Source of the DNA: Pseudomonas putida
GTDB lineage: Bacteria > Pseudomonadota > Gammaproteobacteria > Pseudomonadales > Pseudomonadaceae
DNA length: 64,000 nucleotides
Assembly (NCBI RefSeq): GCF_001976065.1
Contig: NZ_MNAH01000002.1
Span: forward strand, 895,386-959,385
Direction of reading: 5' to 3'
Shown: piece after piece, positions 55,579 to 64,000 of the stretch
How the letters are laid out: the number at the start of each line of letters is the position of its first letter
Position numbering within the stretch: the first letter of the stretch is position 1
Position numbers and translations under genes: made by a program
The notes under the pieces: generated by a model
What the model saw: only the letters and a program-made list of their open reading frames with translations
Database searches by the model: none
Told to the model about the DNA's origin: nothing

Positions 55579-56910
55579 CTATGAGTAATACTCGACCACC
55601 TTCTTCACCTTCACCAACGCCTGGCGCAGTGCGACCATGTCCACCGAGCCCAGCGCCAGGCGTATCGCGTGGGGGACATGATGGGTGATCGCAAAGGGTT
55701 CGGCAGGCGACACCGACACCTGCTCGCGCATCAACGCCATGGCGATCTGGTCGGCCCGCGCGTCTTCGGCCAAGGGCAGCCAGATGAAATACGATGAAGG
55801 ATGGCTGATGGTCTTGAGCCCAACCAGCACCTCACGGGCCAAGGCTTGCCGAGATTGGGCATCCACGCGTTTTTGCGCCTCGAGCTTGCTGACAGTGCCA
55901 TCGTCAAGCCAGGCCGTGGCAATGGCCGTCATCACCCCGGGAGTGTTCCAGGTGGTTGCCATGATCGTCCGCTCGAATCCGGCCATCCATTGCGTGGGGG
56001 CGGCAACAAAGCCGACGCGCAAGCCGGTGGCGACATTCTTGGATAAACCGCTGACGTACACGGTTCTTTCCGGCGCCATTTCAGCCAAAGGTGGCGGTGC
56101 ATTTTCGGCCAGGAAAGCGTAGGCCGCGTCCTCGATGATCGTCAGGTCATGGCGGCGTGCAATCGCCACCAATTGCTGGCGCTGATCGGCGTCCAGCACC
56201 CAGCCCAACGGATTGTGCAAGGTCGGCATCGAGTAGACGGCTCGCACCGGGCGAAGCCGGCACAGTTTCTCCAGGGCTGGCAAATCAGGCCCCTTGTCCG
56301 TGACGGGAATGGGCAGGACCTCAAGATGCAGGGTTTCGGCCAGCGTCTTGAAACCCGGATAGGTCAAGGCGTCCGCGGCAATCACATCGCCGGGTTTGAG
56401 CAGGGTCATCATCACCACCGCCAGGCCATGCTGGGCACCACTGACGATCAACACCTGCTCGGCCGGCAGATTCAGGCCGCGCACGGCCAGATGACGCGCG
56501 AACGCAGCCCGCTCATGCAGGCGCCCGGCATGGGGCTGGTAACGCAGGAGCGCCTCAAGGTCGCCGGACAACGCGAGTTGGCGCAAGGCATTGCGCAACA
56601 GGTCAGCCTGACCTGGCAACGACGGGTAGTTAAAGTTGAGGTCGATCATCCCCGCCGCCACCACCGACTGCGAAATGCCCTGGCCCGGCGGCAGCGATGT
56701 TTCCCGGACAAAAGTCCCGCGCCCGGTTTCGCCACTGACCAGCCCCATCCCCTCGAGCTCGGCATACACCCGGCTGGCCGTGACCAAGGCCAATCCGTTC
56801 TCTGTAGCAAGCTGGCGGTGAGTCGGCAGGCGCGTACCAGGCAGCAAACGCCCGGTGCGAATATCGGCGGCAAATGCATCCACCAGCGTCTTGTAGCGGG
56901 AACGAGGCAT
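55579..56910 (-). CDS. MocR-type regulator (GntR HTH fused to aminotransferase fold)
   Basis: 443 aa. N-terminal winged helix-turn-helix (TRLPTHRQLATENGLALVTA) and a fold-type I PLP domain with the PLP-binding Lys in YVSGLSKNVATGLRVGF. MocR proteins usually control the gene divergent from them using PLP plus an amino-acid effector; here that is a DMT exporter 74 bases away. Repeats of GACAAT in that gap are candidate sites. The ATG at 56910 is used. Confidence 0.9.
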   Translation of the reverse strand: MPRSRYKTLVDAFAADIRTGRLLPGTRLPTHRQLATENGLALVTASRVYAELEGMGLVSGETGRGTFVRETSLPPGQGISQSVVAAGMIDLNFNYPSLPGQADLLRNALRQLALSGDLEALLRYQPHAGRLHERAAFARHLAVRGLNLPAEQVLIVSGAQHGLAVVMMTLLKPGDVIAADALTYPGFKTLAETLHLEVLPIPVTDKGPDLPALEKLCRLRPVRAVYSMPTLHNPLGWVLDADQRQQLVAIARRHDLTIIEDAAYAFLAENAPPPLAEMAPERTVYVSGLSKNVATGLRVGFVAAPTQWMAGFERTIMATTWNTPGVMTAIATAWLDDGTVSKLEAQKRVDAQSRQALAREVLVGLKTISHPSSYFIWLPLAEDARADQIAMALMREQVSVSPAEPFAITHHVPHAIRLALGSVDMVALRQALVKVKKVVEYYS

Positions 56911-56926
56911 GTCGAGATGTATCCAT

Positions 56927-56986
56927 GACAATTTTTTGATTGTCCCGATAGTCGACCATACGATGGCTTCAGTGCAACCAGACAAT
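56927..56986. promoter_or_regulatory. Candidate MocR sites, GACAAT repeats
   Basis: GACAAT at 56927-56932, inverted ATTGTC at 56939-56944 and a third GACAAT at 56981-56986, which overlaps the DMT start. This inverted-plus-direct layout is what MocR regulators usually bind. The second site overlaps a TTGATT hexamer placed like a -35 box. Confidence 0.5.
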
Positions 56987-57896
56987 GAGCATGAGCCAAA
57001 TGGAACGGACTTCTAACTTGCAAGACACGGCGCTGGAAAGCAGCACCCGCGGCTGGATCAATGGCCTGATCGGCGTGGTGATTTTCAGTGGTTCGCTGCC
57101 TGCGACGCGGGTGGCCGTGCTGGAATTCGACCCGGTATTCCTGACGGTCGCCCGCGCCACCCTCGCGGCGACCCTGGGCCTGTGCCTGCTGTTGCTGTTC
57201 AAGGAAAAACGCCCCGCGCGTAACCAGCTCGTGCCCTTGTTGATCGTGGCGCTGGGCGTGGTGGTGGGCTTTCCGCTGTTAACCGCGCTGGCGCTGCAAT
57301 ACGTCACGTCCGCGCACTCCATCGTGTTCGTCGGCCTGCTGCCGCTCGCGACCGCAGTGTTTGGCGTCTTGCGCGGTGGTGAGCGCCCACGGCCGGTGTT
57401 CTGGTTCTTCTCGGTGCTGGGCAGCCTGTTGGTGGTCGGGTTCGCCGTCGCCCAGGGCCTGACGGCTTCACCCCAGGGTGACATCCTGATGCTGCTGGCG
57501 ATCCTGGCCTGCGGGCTAGGTTATGCCGAGGGCGCGAAGTTGTCCCGTACACTGGGTGGCTGGCAGGTGATTTGCTGGGCGCTGGTGCTGGCACTTCCAG
57601 TCATGGCTGCATTGACCCTTTGGCGACTGCCGGCCTCGTTCGCCAACATCAGCACACCGGCCTGGTTCAGTCTGGCGTATGTGTCGCTGTTCAGCATGCT
57701 GATCGGTTTTGTGTTCTGGTATCGCGGGCTGGCCCAGGGCGGGATCGCCGCGGTCGGGCAGCTGCAACTGCTGCAGCCGTTTTTTGGCCTGGCACTGGCC
57801 GCTACCTTGCTGCATGAACACGTCAGCCTGGGCATGCTCGGCGTCACGCTGGCCGTGATCCTGTGTGTGGCCGGGGCGAAAAAGTTCGCGCGCTAG
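56985..57896 (+). CDS. DMT-superfamily (EamA) exporter
   Basis: 303 aa with ten hydrophobic segments in two EamA repeats. Likely exports amino acids or similar metabolites. It is divergent from the MocR regulator that probably controls it. ATG codons at 56985, 56991 and 57000 are all possible; the first is given. Confidence 0.88.
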   Translation: MSMSQMERTSNLQDTALESSTRGWINGLIGVVIFSGSLPATRVAVLEFDPVFLTVARATLAATLGLCLLLLFKEKRPARNQLVPLLIVALGVVVGFPLLTALALQYVTSAHSIVFVGLLPLATAVFGVLRGGERPRPVFWFFSVLGSLLVVGFAVAQGLTASPQGDILMLLAILACGLGYAEGAKLSRTLGGWQVICWALVLALPVMAALTLWRLPASFANISTPAWFSLAYVSLFSMLIGFVFWYRGLAQGGIAAVGQLQLLQPFFGLALAATLLHEHVSLGMLGVTLAVILCVAGAKKFAR

Positions 57897-57986
57897 CCAC
57901 TGCTCTGCCGCCTGCGTCCATGACTGTATGGGTCAAGCCCACCGACAGCTGTGATAAAAATATCGCTCCTGCTGCTGGAGCCGATC

Positions 57987-58604
57987 ATGGACCTCACCAC
58001 CCTCACCCTTTTCCTTCCGGCCTGCTTCGCCCTGAACATGGCGCCGGGCCCGAACAACCTGCTGTCGGTCAGCAACTCGACCCGCTATGGCTACCGCACC
58101 GCGTGCCTGGCCGGCGTCGGTCGCCTGCTGGCGTTCGCCGGGATGATCGCCCTCGCCTCGGCGGGTCTGGCGGTGGTGCTGCAAACTTCGGAACTGCTGT
58201 TCTACGGGATCAAGATCGTCGGTGCGGCGTACCTGTTTTATCTCGCCTGGCAACTGTGGCGTGCCCCCGGCGCAGAAACCGCGGTGACCACCCCGCCGGC
58301 GGGCATGCTGGCGTTGGCCCGGCAGGAGTTCCTGGTGGCGGCGGGCAACCCGAAGGCGATCCTGATCTTTACCGCGTTCCTGCCGCAATTTGTCGATCCG
58401 TCCCGCGCGATCACGCCACAATTCGCCGTGTTGGGCGCACTGTTCCTGATCCTGGAATGGATTGCCATCGGCGCCTACGCTTACATGGGCCTGCACATGC
58501 GCCGCTGGTTTGCCAAGCCTTCGGGCAAGCGGTTGTTCAATCGCTGCTGCGCGGGCTTGTTGTCGGCGGCGGCTTCAGTGTTGCTGATGGCCCGTCGGGC
58601 CTGA
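57987..58604 (+). CDS. LysE-family exporter
   Basis: 205 aa with about six hydrophobic segments and the NMAPGPNNLLSVSNSTRYGY start of the LysE/RhtB family. GGAG seven bases before the ATG at 57987 fixes the start. Same strand as the DMT exporter, 90 bases downstream. Confidence 0.9.
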   Translation: MDLTTLTLFLPACFALNMAPGPNNLLSVSNSTRYGYRTACLAGVGRLLAFAGMIALASAGLAVVLQTSELLFYGIKIVGAAYLFYLAWQLWRAPGAETAVTTPPAGMLALARQEFLVAAGNPKAILIFTAFLPQFVDPSRAITPQFAVLGALFLILEWIAIGAYAYMGLHMRRWFAKPSGKRLFNRCCAGLLSAAASVLLMARRA

Positions 58605-58804
58605 TTAACGACCGCTCATGTTCGGCCACCCGCGCCCCGCCGCGAGTTCGGCCCCGAGGAACGCCGGACAATTCCCGGCGGATATGCTGGAACAGCTGAC
58701 GGATCGCAAGGCCTTGCAGGAGCTGCCGCGGGTCAGCGCCGGGAGCGGAATTCTCTGTTCATTTTTCGGTGGAGACGGTCCCTGTGCCGTTCTATGCTGC
58801 GTCC

Positions 58805-59887
58805 ATGAACCTACAACACACGCTGCTTCCGCCCCACGCCGAGATGGTCCGCGCCATGCTCGAACGAGACACCACTTACGAAGGGGTGTTCTTTACCGCG
58901 GTCAAGACCACCGGGATCTTCTGCCGCCCGGGTTGCACCGCACGCAGCCCGAAACCCGAGAACGTCGAGTTCTTCGCCCACGCCGACGAATGCCTGGCGG
59001 CGGGCTACCGAGCCTGCCTGCGATGCAAGCCTTTGGATGCCGCCGCGATTGCACCGGACTGGGTACAGAAACTGCTGAAATCAGTAGAGCTTGAACCGGA
59101 CATTCGCTGGAGCGACGCCCAATTGCAGGCCAAAGGCATCGAACCACTGAAACTGCGCCGCTGGTTCAAACAGCATTTCGGCATGACCTTCCATGCCTGG
59201 CTGCGCACCCGACGCCTGGGCATGGCATTGGGCGGCATCAAACAGGGCGAGTCGATCGACAGTGCAGCGTTCGATTCCGGCTACGAATCCCTGAGCGGCT
59301 TTCGCGATGCGTTTCAAAAGTCTTTCCACATCACACCGGGACGCGCCGCCAACAGTGAGCCACTGCTGTTCACCCGGTTGACGACGCCGCTGGGGCCGAT
59401 GATCGCCATGGCCGAGCGTCGTGGGCTGGTGCTTCTGGAGTTTCTCGACCAGCCTTCGCTGACCCGCGAGGTGCAAACCCTGCAAAACCGCCATGGGTAT
59501 GCCGTGGCGCCAGGACACAATGGGCATTTGCAGCACATCGAGACACAGCTGGCCGAGTATTTCGCTGGCGAGCGCACGCAATTCAGCGTCCCCCTGCACA
59601 TGCCCGGCAGCGAGTTTTCCCGCCAGGTCTGGGCCGAGCTGGCACACATCCCCTACGGCCGGACCACCACCTACGGCGCGCTTGCCGCCACCTTGGGCAA
59701 ACCCGGCGCCAGCCGCGCCGTCGGCCTGGCCAACGGTCACAACCGCCTCTCGATTGTCGTGCCCTGCCATCGGGTGATCGGTGCCGATGGCTCGCTGACC
59801 GGTTACGCTGGAGGCCAGCCGCGCAAGGCATTCCTGCTCAGGTTGGAAAACGCGGCGGTGCAGATCACCGAGCAATTGGCCTTTTGA
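58805..59887 (+). CDS. ada: Ada methylphosphotriester/O6-methylguanine repair protein
   Basis: 360 aa bifunctional protein. The N-terminal zinc domain has Cys at about 40, 44, 71 and 74 (FCRPGC and CLRC), one of which accepts methyl from phosphotriesters and switches the AraC-like middle domain to an activator. The C-terminal methyltransferase has its acceptor Cys at about 321 in VVPCHRV. The ATG at 58805 is used rather than an upstream GTG. An AlkA-like glycosylase follows. Confidence 0.95.
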   Translation: MNLQHTLLPPHAEMVRAMLERDTTYEGVFFTAVKTTGIFCRPGCTARSPKPENVEFFAHADECLAAGYRACLRCKPLDAAAIAPDWVQKLLKSVELEPDIRWSDAQLQAKGIEPLKLRRWFKQHFGMTFHAWLRTRRLGMALGGIKQGESIDSAAFDSGYESLSGFRDAFQKSFHITPGRAANSEPLLFTRLTTPLGPMIAMAERRGLVLLEFLDQPSLTREVQTLQNRHGYAVAPGHNGHLQHIETQLAEYFAGERTQFSVPLHMPGSEFSRQVWAELAHIPYGRTTTYGALAATLGKPGASRAVGLANGHNRLSIVVPCHRVIGADGSLTGYAGGQPRKAFLLRLENAAVQITEQLAF

Positions 59888-59924
59888 TCACAGGCTGCAT
59901 TCGGCAGCCTGCCAAGGAAGCTTC

Positions 59925-60542
59925 ATGCCTGACCCCTACCGGCTGGCCAGCCAATGGCTGGCGAACCTGGATGATGACTGGCGTCGCCACATCGACGCCG
60001 TCGGCCCCTGCCTGCATCAACCCCATGCCGCCCGCGATCCCTATGAGTCGCTGGTGCGGGCGATTGCCTATCAGCAACTGCACGCCAAGGCCGGGGATGC
60101 GATTGTCGGTCGCTTGCTGGCGCTGTACCCCTCGGTATCGTTTCCGCGGCCCGAGCAAATTGTGGCGACGGACTTTGATCGACTGCGCAGCTGCGGTTTT
60201 TCCGCCAGCAAGATCGCAACCATCCAGGGCATAGCCCAGGCGACGCTCGATGGCGTGGTACCGGATTACGCCACGGCGCTGGTCATGGACGATGAAGCGC
60301 TGATCGAGCGCCTGATCGCCCTGCGCGGCGTAGGTCGCTGGACCGTGGAAATGCTGTTGATCTACAGCCTGGAACGGCCGGACATTTTGCCGGCCGATGA
60401 CTTTGGCGTGCGCGAGGGCTATCGCCGGCTCAAGGGGCTTGAAGTACAGCCGACGCGCAAGCAGATGATCGACATCGGGCTGGCGTGGCGTCCGTATCGC
60501 ACCGTGGCGGCCTGGTATTTGTGGCGGGTGTCCAACAGGTAG
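59925..60542 (+). CDS. DNA-3-methyladenine glycosylase (AlkA/Mag type)
   Basis: 205 aa HhH-GPD glycosylase that removes alkylated bases. The helix-hairpin-helix is LRGVGRWTVEM (about 133-143) and the catalytic Asp is in LPADDFGV (about 158-159). Short form lacking the N-terminal domain of E. coli AlkA. It lies 37 bases after ada and is probably co-regulated with it. Confidence 0.92.
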   Translation: MPDPYRLASQWLANLDDDWRRHIDAVGPCLHQPHAARDPYESLVRAIAYQQLHAKAGDAIVGRLLALYPSVSFPRPEQIVATDFDRLRSCGFSASKIATIQGIAQATLDGVVPDYATALVMDDEALIERLIALRGVGRWTVEMLLIYSLERPDILPADDFGVREGYRRLKGLEVQPTRKQMIDIGLAWRPYRTVAAWYLWRVSNR

Positions 60543-60557
60543 GCCGCGTTATCGTTC

Positions 60558-60581
60558 TTCGCGAGCAAGCCCGCTCCCACA
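60558..60581. repeat. Single REP element
   Basis: TTCGCGAGCAAGCCCGCTCC followed by CACA, a lone copy without its inverted partner; a long hairpin follows directly. Confidence 0.8.
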
Positions 60582-60620
60582 ACGCTTTCGTGAGCACAAC
60601 ATTTGTGCTCACGAAAGCGT
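60582..60620. terminator. Long perfect hairpin between convergent genes
   Basis: ACGCTTTCGTGAGCACAA and its exact complement with a three-base loop, between the convergent glycosylase and PotF-like genes. It lacks a strong U-run but is stable enough to end or protect both transcripts. Confidence 0.6.
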
Positions 60621-60626
60621 CAGTCA

Positions 60627-61724
60627 TCACAACCCGGATTTCAACCGACTGAACGCCCGAATCAACGCCCGGTTGAACGCCTTGCCATTGTCATTCTTGC
60701 TGTACAACGACGCCCGCACCGCCTGCGCCGGATAGGTCCCCGGGTCATTGCGAATCGCCGGGTCGATCAAGCTGTCCGCCGCCGTGATCGCGTTGGCGTA
60801 GTGGATGGTGTCGGTGATCGGCGCGATCACTTCAGGCGTCATCAGGTAATCCATCAATGCCAACCCCGCCTCCGGATGCGGGGCGTCCTTGGGGATGACC
60901 ATGGCATCGAACCAGATCAGCGTGCCCTCCCTGGGTATCCGGTACTTCAACGAAAACGGCTTTTTCGCCGCCTCTGCCTGTCCAGCCGCAATGGCCACGT
61001 TACCGTTCCACGACATCGCCACGCAGGTATTGCCGTTGGCCAGGTCGCTGATATTCAGGTCGTTCTCGAAGTAGCGAATATACGGGCGGATCTTCGCCAG
61101 TTGCTGTTCGGCCAGCTTCAGGTCATCAAGGCTCTGGCGGTTGATGTCCAGGCCCATGTACTTCATGACCGCGGCGAACACTTCATTGGGGTCGTTAAGC
61201 AGGCTGACCCCGCAATCGGCGAATTTCGCCACCACCGCCGGGTCGAACAACATGGCCCAGCTGTCCGTTGGCGCATCGGCCAGGCGCTGCTTGACCGCCT
61301 CTTCCTGATACCCCACGCCGGTGGTGCCCCAGGCATAGAACCCGGCATAACGGTTGCCCGGATCGAACACCGCCATGTGCTGGCGAAACTCTTCGCCGAC
61401 ACCGGCAAAGTGCGGTATCTGCTGCTTGTCCACGGCCTGGATCGCGCCGCTCTGGATCGCCCGGGACAGATGCTGTCCCGCCGTCAGCACCAGGTCGTAA
61501 CCGCTGCGACCGGTGAGCAGTTTGGTCTCGACGGTTTCCAGCGAGTCGAAGTGATCGGCGACGACATGAATGCCGGTTTTTTTCTCGAAGTTGGTCAGCG
61601 TGTCCGGGGCCAGGTACTCGCCCCAGATGTAGAGATTCACCACCGGTTTGGCGGTGTCGGCGGCCTGCACACACAGGGGTGCAAGCACCAGCATCAAGGC
61701 TTGGGTCAGTTTGTGCAGGCCCAT
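60627..61724 (-). CDS. PotF-like periplasmic polyamine-binding protein
   Basis: 365 aa with a signal peptide (LTQALMLVLAPLCVQA). The spermidine/putrescine-binding family start NLYIWGEYLAPDTLTNFEKK is present, with later YDLVLTAGQHLSRAI. No transporter permease or ATPase is nearby, so it must work with one encoded elsewhere or serve as a sensor. It starts two bases after the end of the agmatine deiminase gene, with AAAGGAGTATAAAA as ribosome binding site. Confidence 0.9.
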   Translation of the reverse strand: MGLHKLTQALMLVLAPLCVQAADTAKPVVNLYIWGEYLAPDTLTNFEKKTGIHVVADHFDSLETVETKLLTGRSGYDLVLTAGQHLSRAIQSGAIQAVDKQQIPHFAGVGEEFRQHMAVFDPGNRYAGFYAWGTTGVGYQEEAVKQRLADAPTDSWAMLFDPAVVAKFADCGVSLLNDPNEVFAAVMKYMGLDINRQSLDDLKLAEQQLAKIRPYIRYFENDLNISDLANGNTCVAMSWNGNVAIAAGQAEAAKKPFSLKYRIPREGTLIWFDAMVIPKDAPHPEAGLALMDYLMTPEVIAPITDTIHYANAITAADSLIDPAIRNDPGTYPAQAVRASLYSKNDNGKAFNRALIRAFSRLKSGL

Positions 61725-61726
61725 TT

Positions 61727-62836
61727 TTATACTCCTTTGCCAGCGTACTGCGGCATGGTGATGCAGGCGACGTTGCCGCCACCGAGGAGGATTTCCCGGG
61801 AGTTTTCGATGCCGACGATCTTGTGCTGCGGGAACAGTTCGGCCAGGGTCGCCAGCGCGACCTGATCATTGCGATCGCCAAACAGCGGCACCACGATCGA
61901 AGTGTTACCGGCGTAGTAGTTGATGTAGGACGCGCAGATTTTCGTACCCGCCTGACGGGTATGGGTGCTGTCCTGCTGGTCCAGGCCCTCGGCCTCCTCC
62001 GAGGTCCATTCCAGCACATCCGGTTGCGGCAGCTTGTGCACGATCAATTCGCGACCACGGCTGTCACGGGTGCTGCGCAGGATGTCGTAGGCCTCCTGAT
62101 AAATTTCCCACTGCGGGTCGTCGCGATTGTCGGTCCATTGCAACACCACTTCACCGGGGCGCACGAAGCACGCAAGGTCGTCGACGTGGCCGTCGGTTTC
62201 GTCGAACTTGCACCCCCGCGGCAGCCAGATGACCTGCTCGGCACCGAGGTAATCGGTCAAGCGGCGAGTGACTTCGTCCTTGCCCAGGTGCTGGTTGCGG
62301 TTACGGTTGAGCAGACATTGTTCGGTGGTGAGGATGCTGCCCTGGCCGTCGCTCTGGATGCCGCCGAGTTCGGCGATCAACGGCGCGCGATAGCGGTCGA
62401 AGCGCTCGATCTCGAGGATTTTGCTGGCGATCTGGTCGTCCTTGTCCCAGGGGTAGTACAAGCCGCCGTCGAGGCCGCCGTAGGCGTTGAACTCGAAGTC
62501 GACGCCGCGCACTTCACCGCTCTGGTCGTTGACCACAAAACACGGACCGCTGTCGCGGAACCAGGTGTCGTTGCAGGTCATTTCCACCACCCGCACCTGC
62601 GGCGGCAACTGCCGGCGCGCAGTGGCGAATTGCGCGGCCGAGGCGCAGACGGTGACCGGTTCGCTTTGGGAGATGGCGGTGACGATCTGCACCCAGACTT
62701 TCTGAGCAGGTTTTGCGCCATTGCGCCACACGTCGGTGCGCTCCGGCCAGCCGAGCCAGCATCCGGACTTGGTTTCGAATTCCCCAGGCAAACGGAAACC
62801 GTCGAGTTTGGGGGTGGAATCGAGCAAACGTGCCAT
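61727..62836 (-). CDS. aguA: Agmatine deiminase family protein, divergent
   Basis: 369 aa of the agmatine deiminase family (agmatine to N-carbamoylputrescine and ammonia). The core is intact: ND/RD in CNDTWFRDSGP, His-Asp in DETDGHVDD (about 216-220), and the catalytic Cys (about 358) in GGGNVACIT. Two conserved spots differ from typical AguA: GGGNIHCIT reads NVACIT, and the HVDGEGT segment reads QSDGQGS. This may be a paralogue with a different substrate. The ATG at 62836 is used. Confidence 0.85.
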   Translation of the reverse strand: MARLLDSTPKLDGFRLPGEFETKSGCWLGWPERTDVWRNGAKPAQKVWVQIVTAISQSEPVTVCASAAQFATARRQLPPQVRVVEMTCNDTWFRDSGPCFVVNDQSGEVRGVDFEFNAYGGLDGGLYYPWDKDDQIASKILEIERFDRYRAPLIAELGGIQSDGQGSILTTEQCLLNRNRNQHLGKDEVTRRLTDYLGAEQVIWLPRGCKFDETDGHVDDLACFVRPGEVVLQWTDNRDDPQWEIYQEAYDILRSTRDSRGRELIVHKLPQPDVLEWTSEEAEGLDQQDSTHTRQAGTKICASYINYYAGNTSIVVPLFGDRNDQVALATLAELFPQHKIVGIENSREILLGGGNVACITMPQYAGKGV

Positions 62837-62936
62837 GGGCAAACCTCATCAGCCGGGATTGGAATGACCACAGGCTAAGGTTGCGCACGCCCTCCTCGCC
62901 AACGATGATTATTTCGGAACACTTGAATTGAACTCA

Positions 62937-63851
62937 TCAATCAATCAGCTGATCGTTGAACCACTCGAGCATCTGCGCCACCGCAGGCCTCTCCAGCCGT
63001 ACCCGTTCGCACACCAGCGCGTATTGCCCCAATGCCGTCATGCTGGAAGTGAACGGACGCACCAGGCGACCGCTGAGCAGATCTTCCTGGGCTGTCAGGT
63101 TATCGCCCATGGCCACGCCCTGCCCCTGGGCCGCGGCTTCCAGGGCCAATCCAGCGTGGGCGAAATACAGTTGCCGTTCGGGGCGCTGGTCACCGGCATG
63201 GCTGGTGAGCCAAGCCGTCCAGGTCTTGCCGTCCTGATCGTCGTGCAACAGGCAGTGTCGGGCCAGGTCTCTAGGGGTTTTCAAGGTGCCCTGGTTGAAC
63301 AGCCCGGGACTGCACACCGGAAAAAACTGCAACGCCGGCAAGGGCCGGACGAAATAGGCACTGCTGTCCACGGGACCGGTGCCATAGGTGATCGCCAAGT
63401 CGATGTCCTCGCCCGGGGCCGTGGCGTCGATCGGTTGTTCATAGAGGTGCAAGGTGATGTGCGGATAGCGCGCATAGAAATCCGAAAGACGACTCATCAA
63501 CCACTTCTGCGCCAGTTCGGCGGTCACCGCCAGGCGCAACACCGCCAGGGACGATGGGTCGCGCAGTTCGTCACAGGCATCGCCGATCAGCTCGAAGGCC
63601 TGCTGCAAGCTTTGCATCAGCCGTCCAGCAGCCATGGTCGGGCGAATTTGCCGGCCTTCGCGCACAAACAGCGATACCCCAAGCTGTTCTTCCAGCTGGC
63701 GGATCTGATGGCTGACGGCGCTGTCGGTGACGCACAGCTCCGCCGCCGCCCGGCCGAAATGGGCGTGACGGGCGGCGCATTCGAAGGTTCGCAGGGCGGC
63801 CAGGGAAGGTAGTCGTCGCATCGGGTCGGGTCCGGGGTTCGAGGCGCTCAT
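62937..63851 (-). CDS. LysR-family regulator (GcvA-like)
   Basis: 304 aa. N-terminal helix-turn-helix (FECAARHAHFGRAAAELCVT) and a LysR effector domain. It lies 100 bases upstream of the agmatine deiminase gene on the same strand and is its likely regulator. An ATG at 63821 is an alternative start. Confidence 0.88.
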   Translation of the reverse strand: MSASNPGPDPMRRLPSLAALRTFECAARHAHFGRAAAELCVTDSAVSHQIRQLEEQLGVSLFVREGRQIRPTMAAGRLMQSLQQAFELIGDACDELRDPSSLAVLRLAVTAELAQKWLMSRLSDFYARYPHITLHLYEQPIDATAPGEDIDLAITYGTGPVDSSAYFVRPLPALQFFPVCSPGLFNQGTLKTPRDLARHCLLHDDQDGKTWTAWLTSHAGDQRPERQLYFAHAGLALEAAAQGQGVAMGDNLTAQEDLLSGRLVRPFTSSMTALGQYALVCERVRLERPAVAQMLEWFNDQLID

Positions 63852-63898
63852 GCTGACCCGGTAGATCGTGGGCGTCCAGTCGGACCGCGTTATCGTTT

Positions 63899-63964
63899 TT
63901 CGCGAGCAAGCCCGCTCCCACAGTTGATCTGCGGTGTTCCCTGTGGGAGCGGGCTTGCTCGCGA
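63899..63964. repeat. REP pair, tail-to-tail
   Basis: TTCGCG...CCCACA then TGTGGG...CGAA, GGGCTTGC subtype, just upstream of the LysR gene. Confidence 0.9.
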
Positions 63965-64000
63965 AGACTTCAGTCCATTCACCGCGCCCCCGACTGCCCA

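Overview
The window is a chromosomal segment of a fluorescent Pseudomonas (P. fluorescens group). The evidence is high G+C, dense operons with ATGA overlaps, many Pseudomonas-type REP repeats, and two blocks whose gene order I recall from P. aeruginosa: pepN/DUF2797/DUF1315/rhomboid/phosphoesterase/nadK/DUF1853, and fabI/nppDCBA2A1/mltD/gloB/methyltransferase/rnhA/dnaQ/ldcA. I see no rRNA, tRNA, CRISPR array, prophage or insertion sequence.

Layout. 0-4.5 kb: end of sbcD, sbcC and a GST-like gene, overlapping in one operon. 4.5-5.6 kb: four tiny minus-strand genes for exported or membrane peptides, one of only 41 codons. 5.7-7.2 kb: an exported beta-propeller lactonase and a small acidic protein. 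7.3-14.3 kb: a non-phosphorylative sugar-acid cluster. An IlvD/Edd dehydratase, an AraD1-type FAH-fold dehydratase and 2-oxoglutarate semialdehyde dehydrogenase would turn a pentonate into 2-oxoglutarate. An MFS transporter probably imports it. A FadR-type GntR regulator is encoded nearby, and two TnGTnnnACnA operators lie in the divergent promoter region. 14.3-17.8 kb: an RND/MMPL exporter and a YCF48-like beta-propeller protein. 18.2-25.8 kb: the pepN block and the nadK block. 25.9-32.6 kb: DUF2855 with a divergent TetR regulator, an FMN reductase, a small unknown protein, a LysR regulator, a GNAT acetyltransferase and the lysine decarboxylase LdcA.

32.7-45.7 kb: dnaQ, rnhA, a methyltransferase, gloB, mltD, the nppA1A2BCD peptide/nucleoside-peptide ABC importer and fabI. 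45.8-47.1 kb: a lower-G+C islet with a delta-60-repeat protein that may lack its 5' end. 47.1-54.9 kb: a VOC protein, a degenerate GGDEF protein, an IorAB-like molybdenum hydroxylase with a diheme cytochrome, an NnrS operon, a PhnB-like protein and an AraC regulator. 54.9-58.6 kb: two LysE-type exporters and a MocR regulator divergent from a DMT exporter. 58.8-60.5 kb: alkylation repair (ada, AlkA-like glycosylase). 60.6-63.9 kb: a PotF-like binding protein, a divergent agmatine deiminase and a LysR regulator.

Cross-cutting signals. REP elements occur as inverted pairs in both orientations, mostly at operon borders. Three transport or envelope transcripts (pentonate MFS, RND exporter, YCF48 protein) carry an AAnAAnAA motif just upstream of the ribosome binding site, the Hfq/Crc catabolite-repression signature in Pseudomonas.
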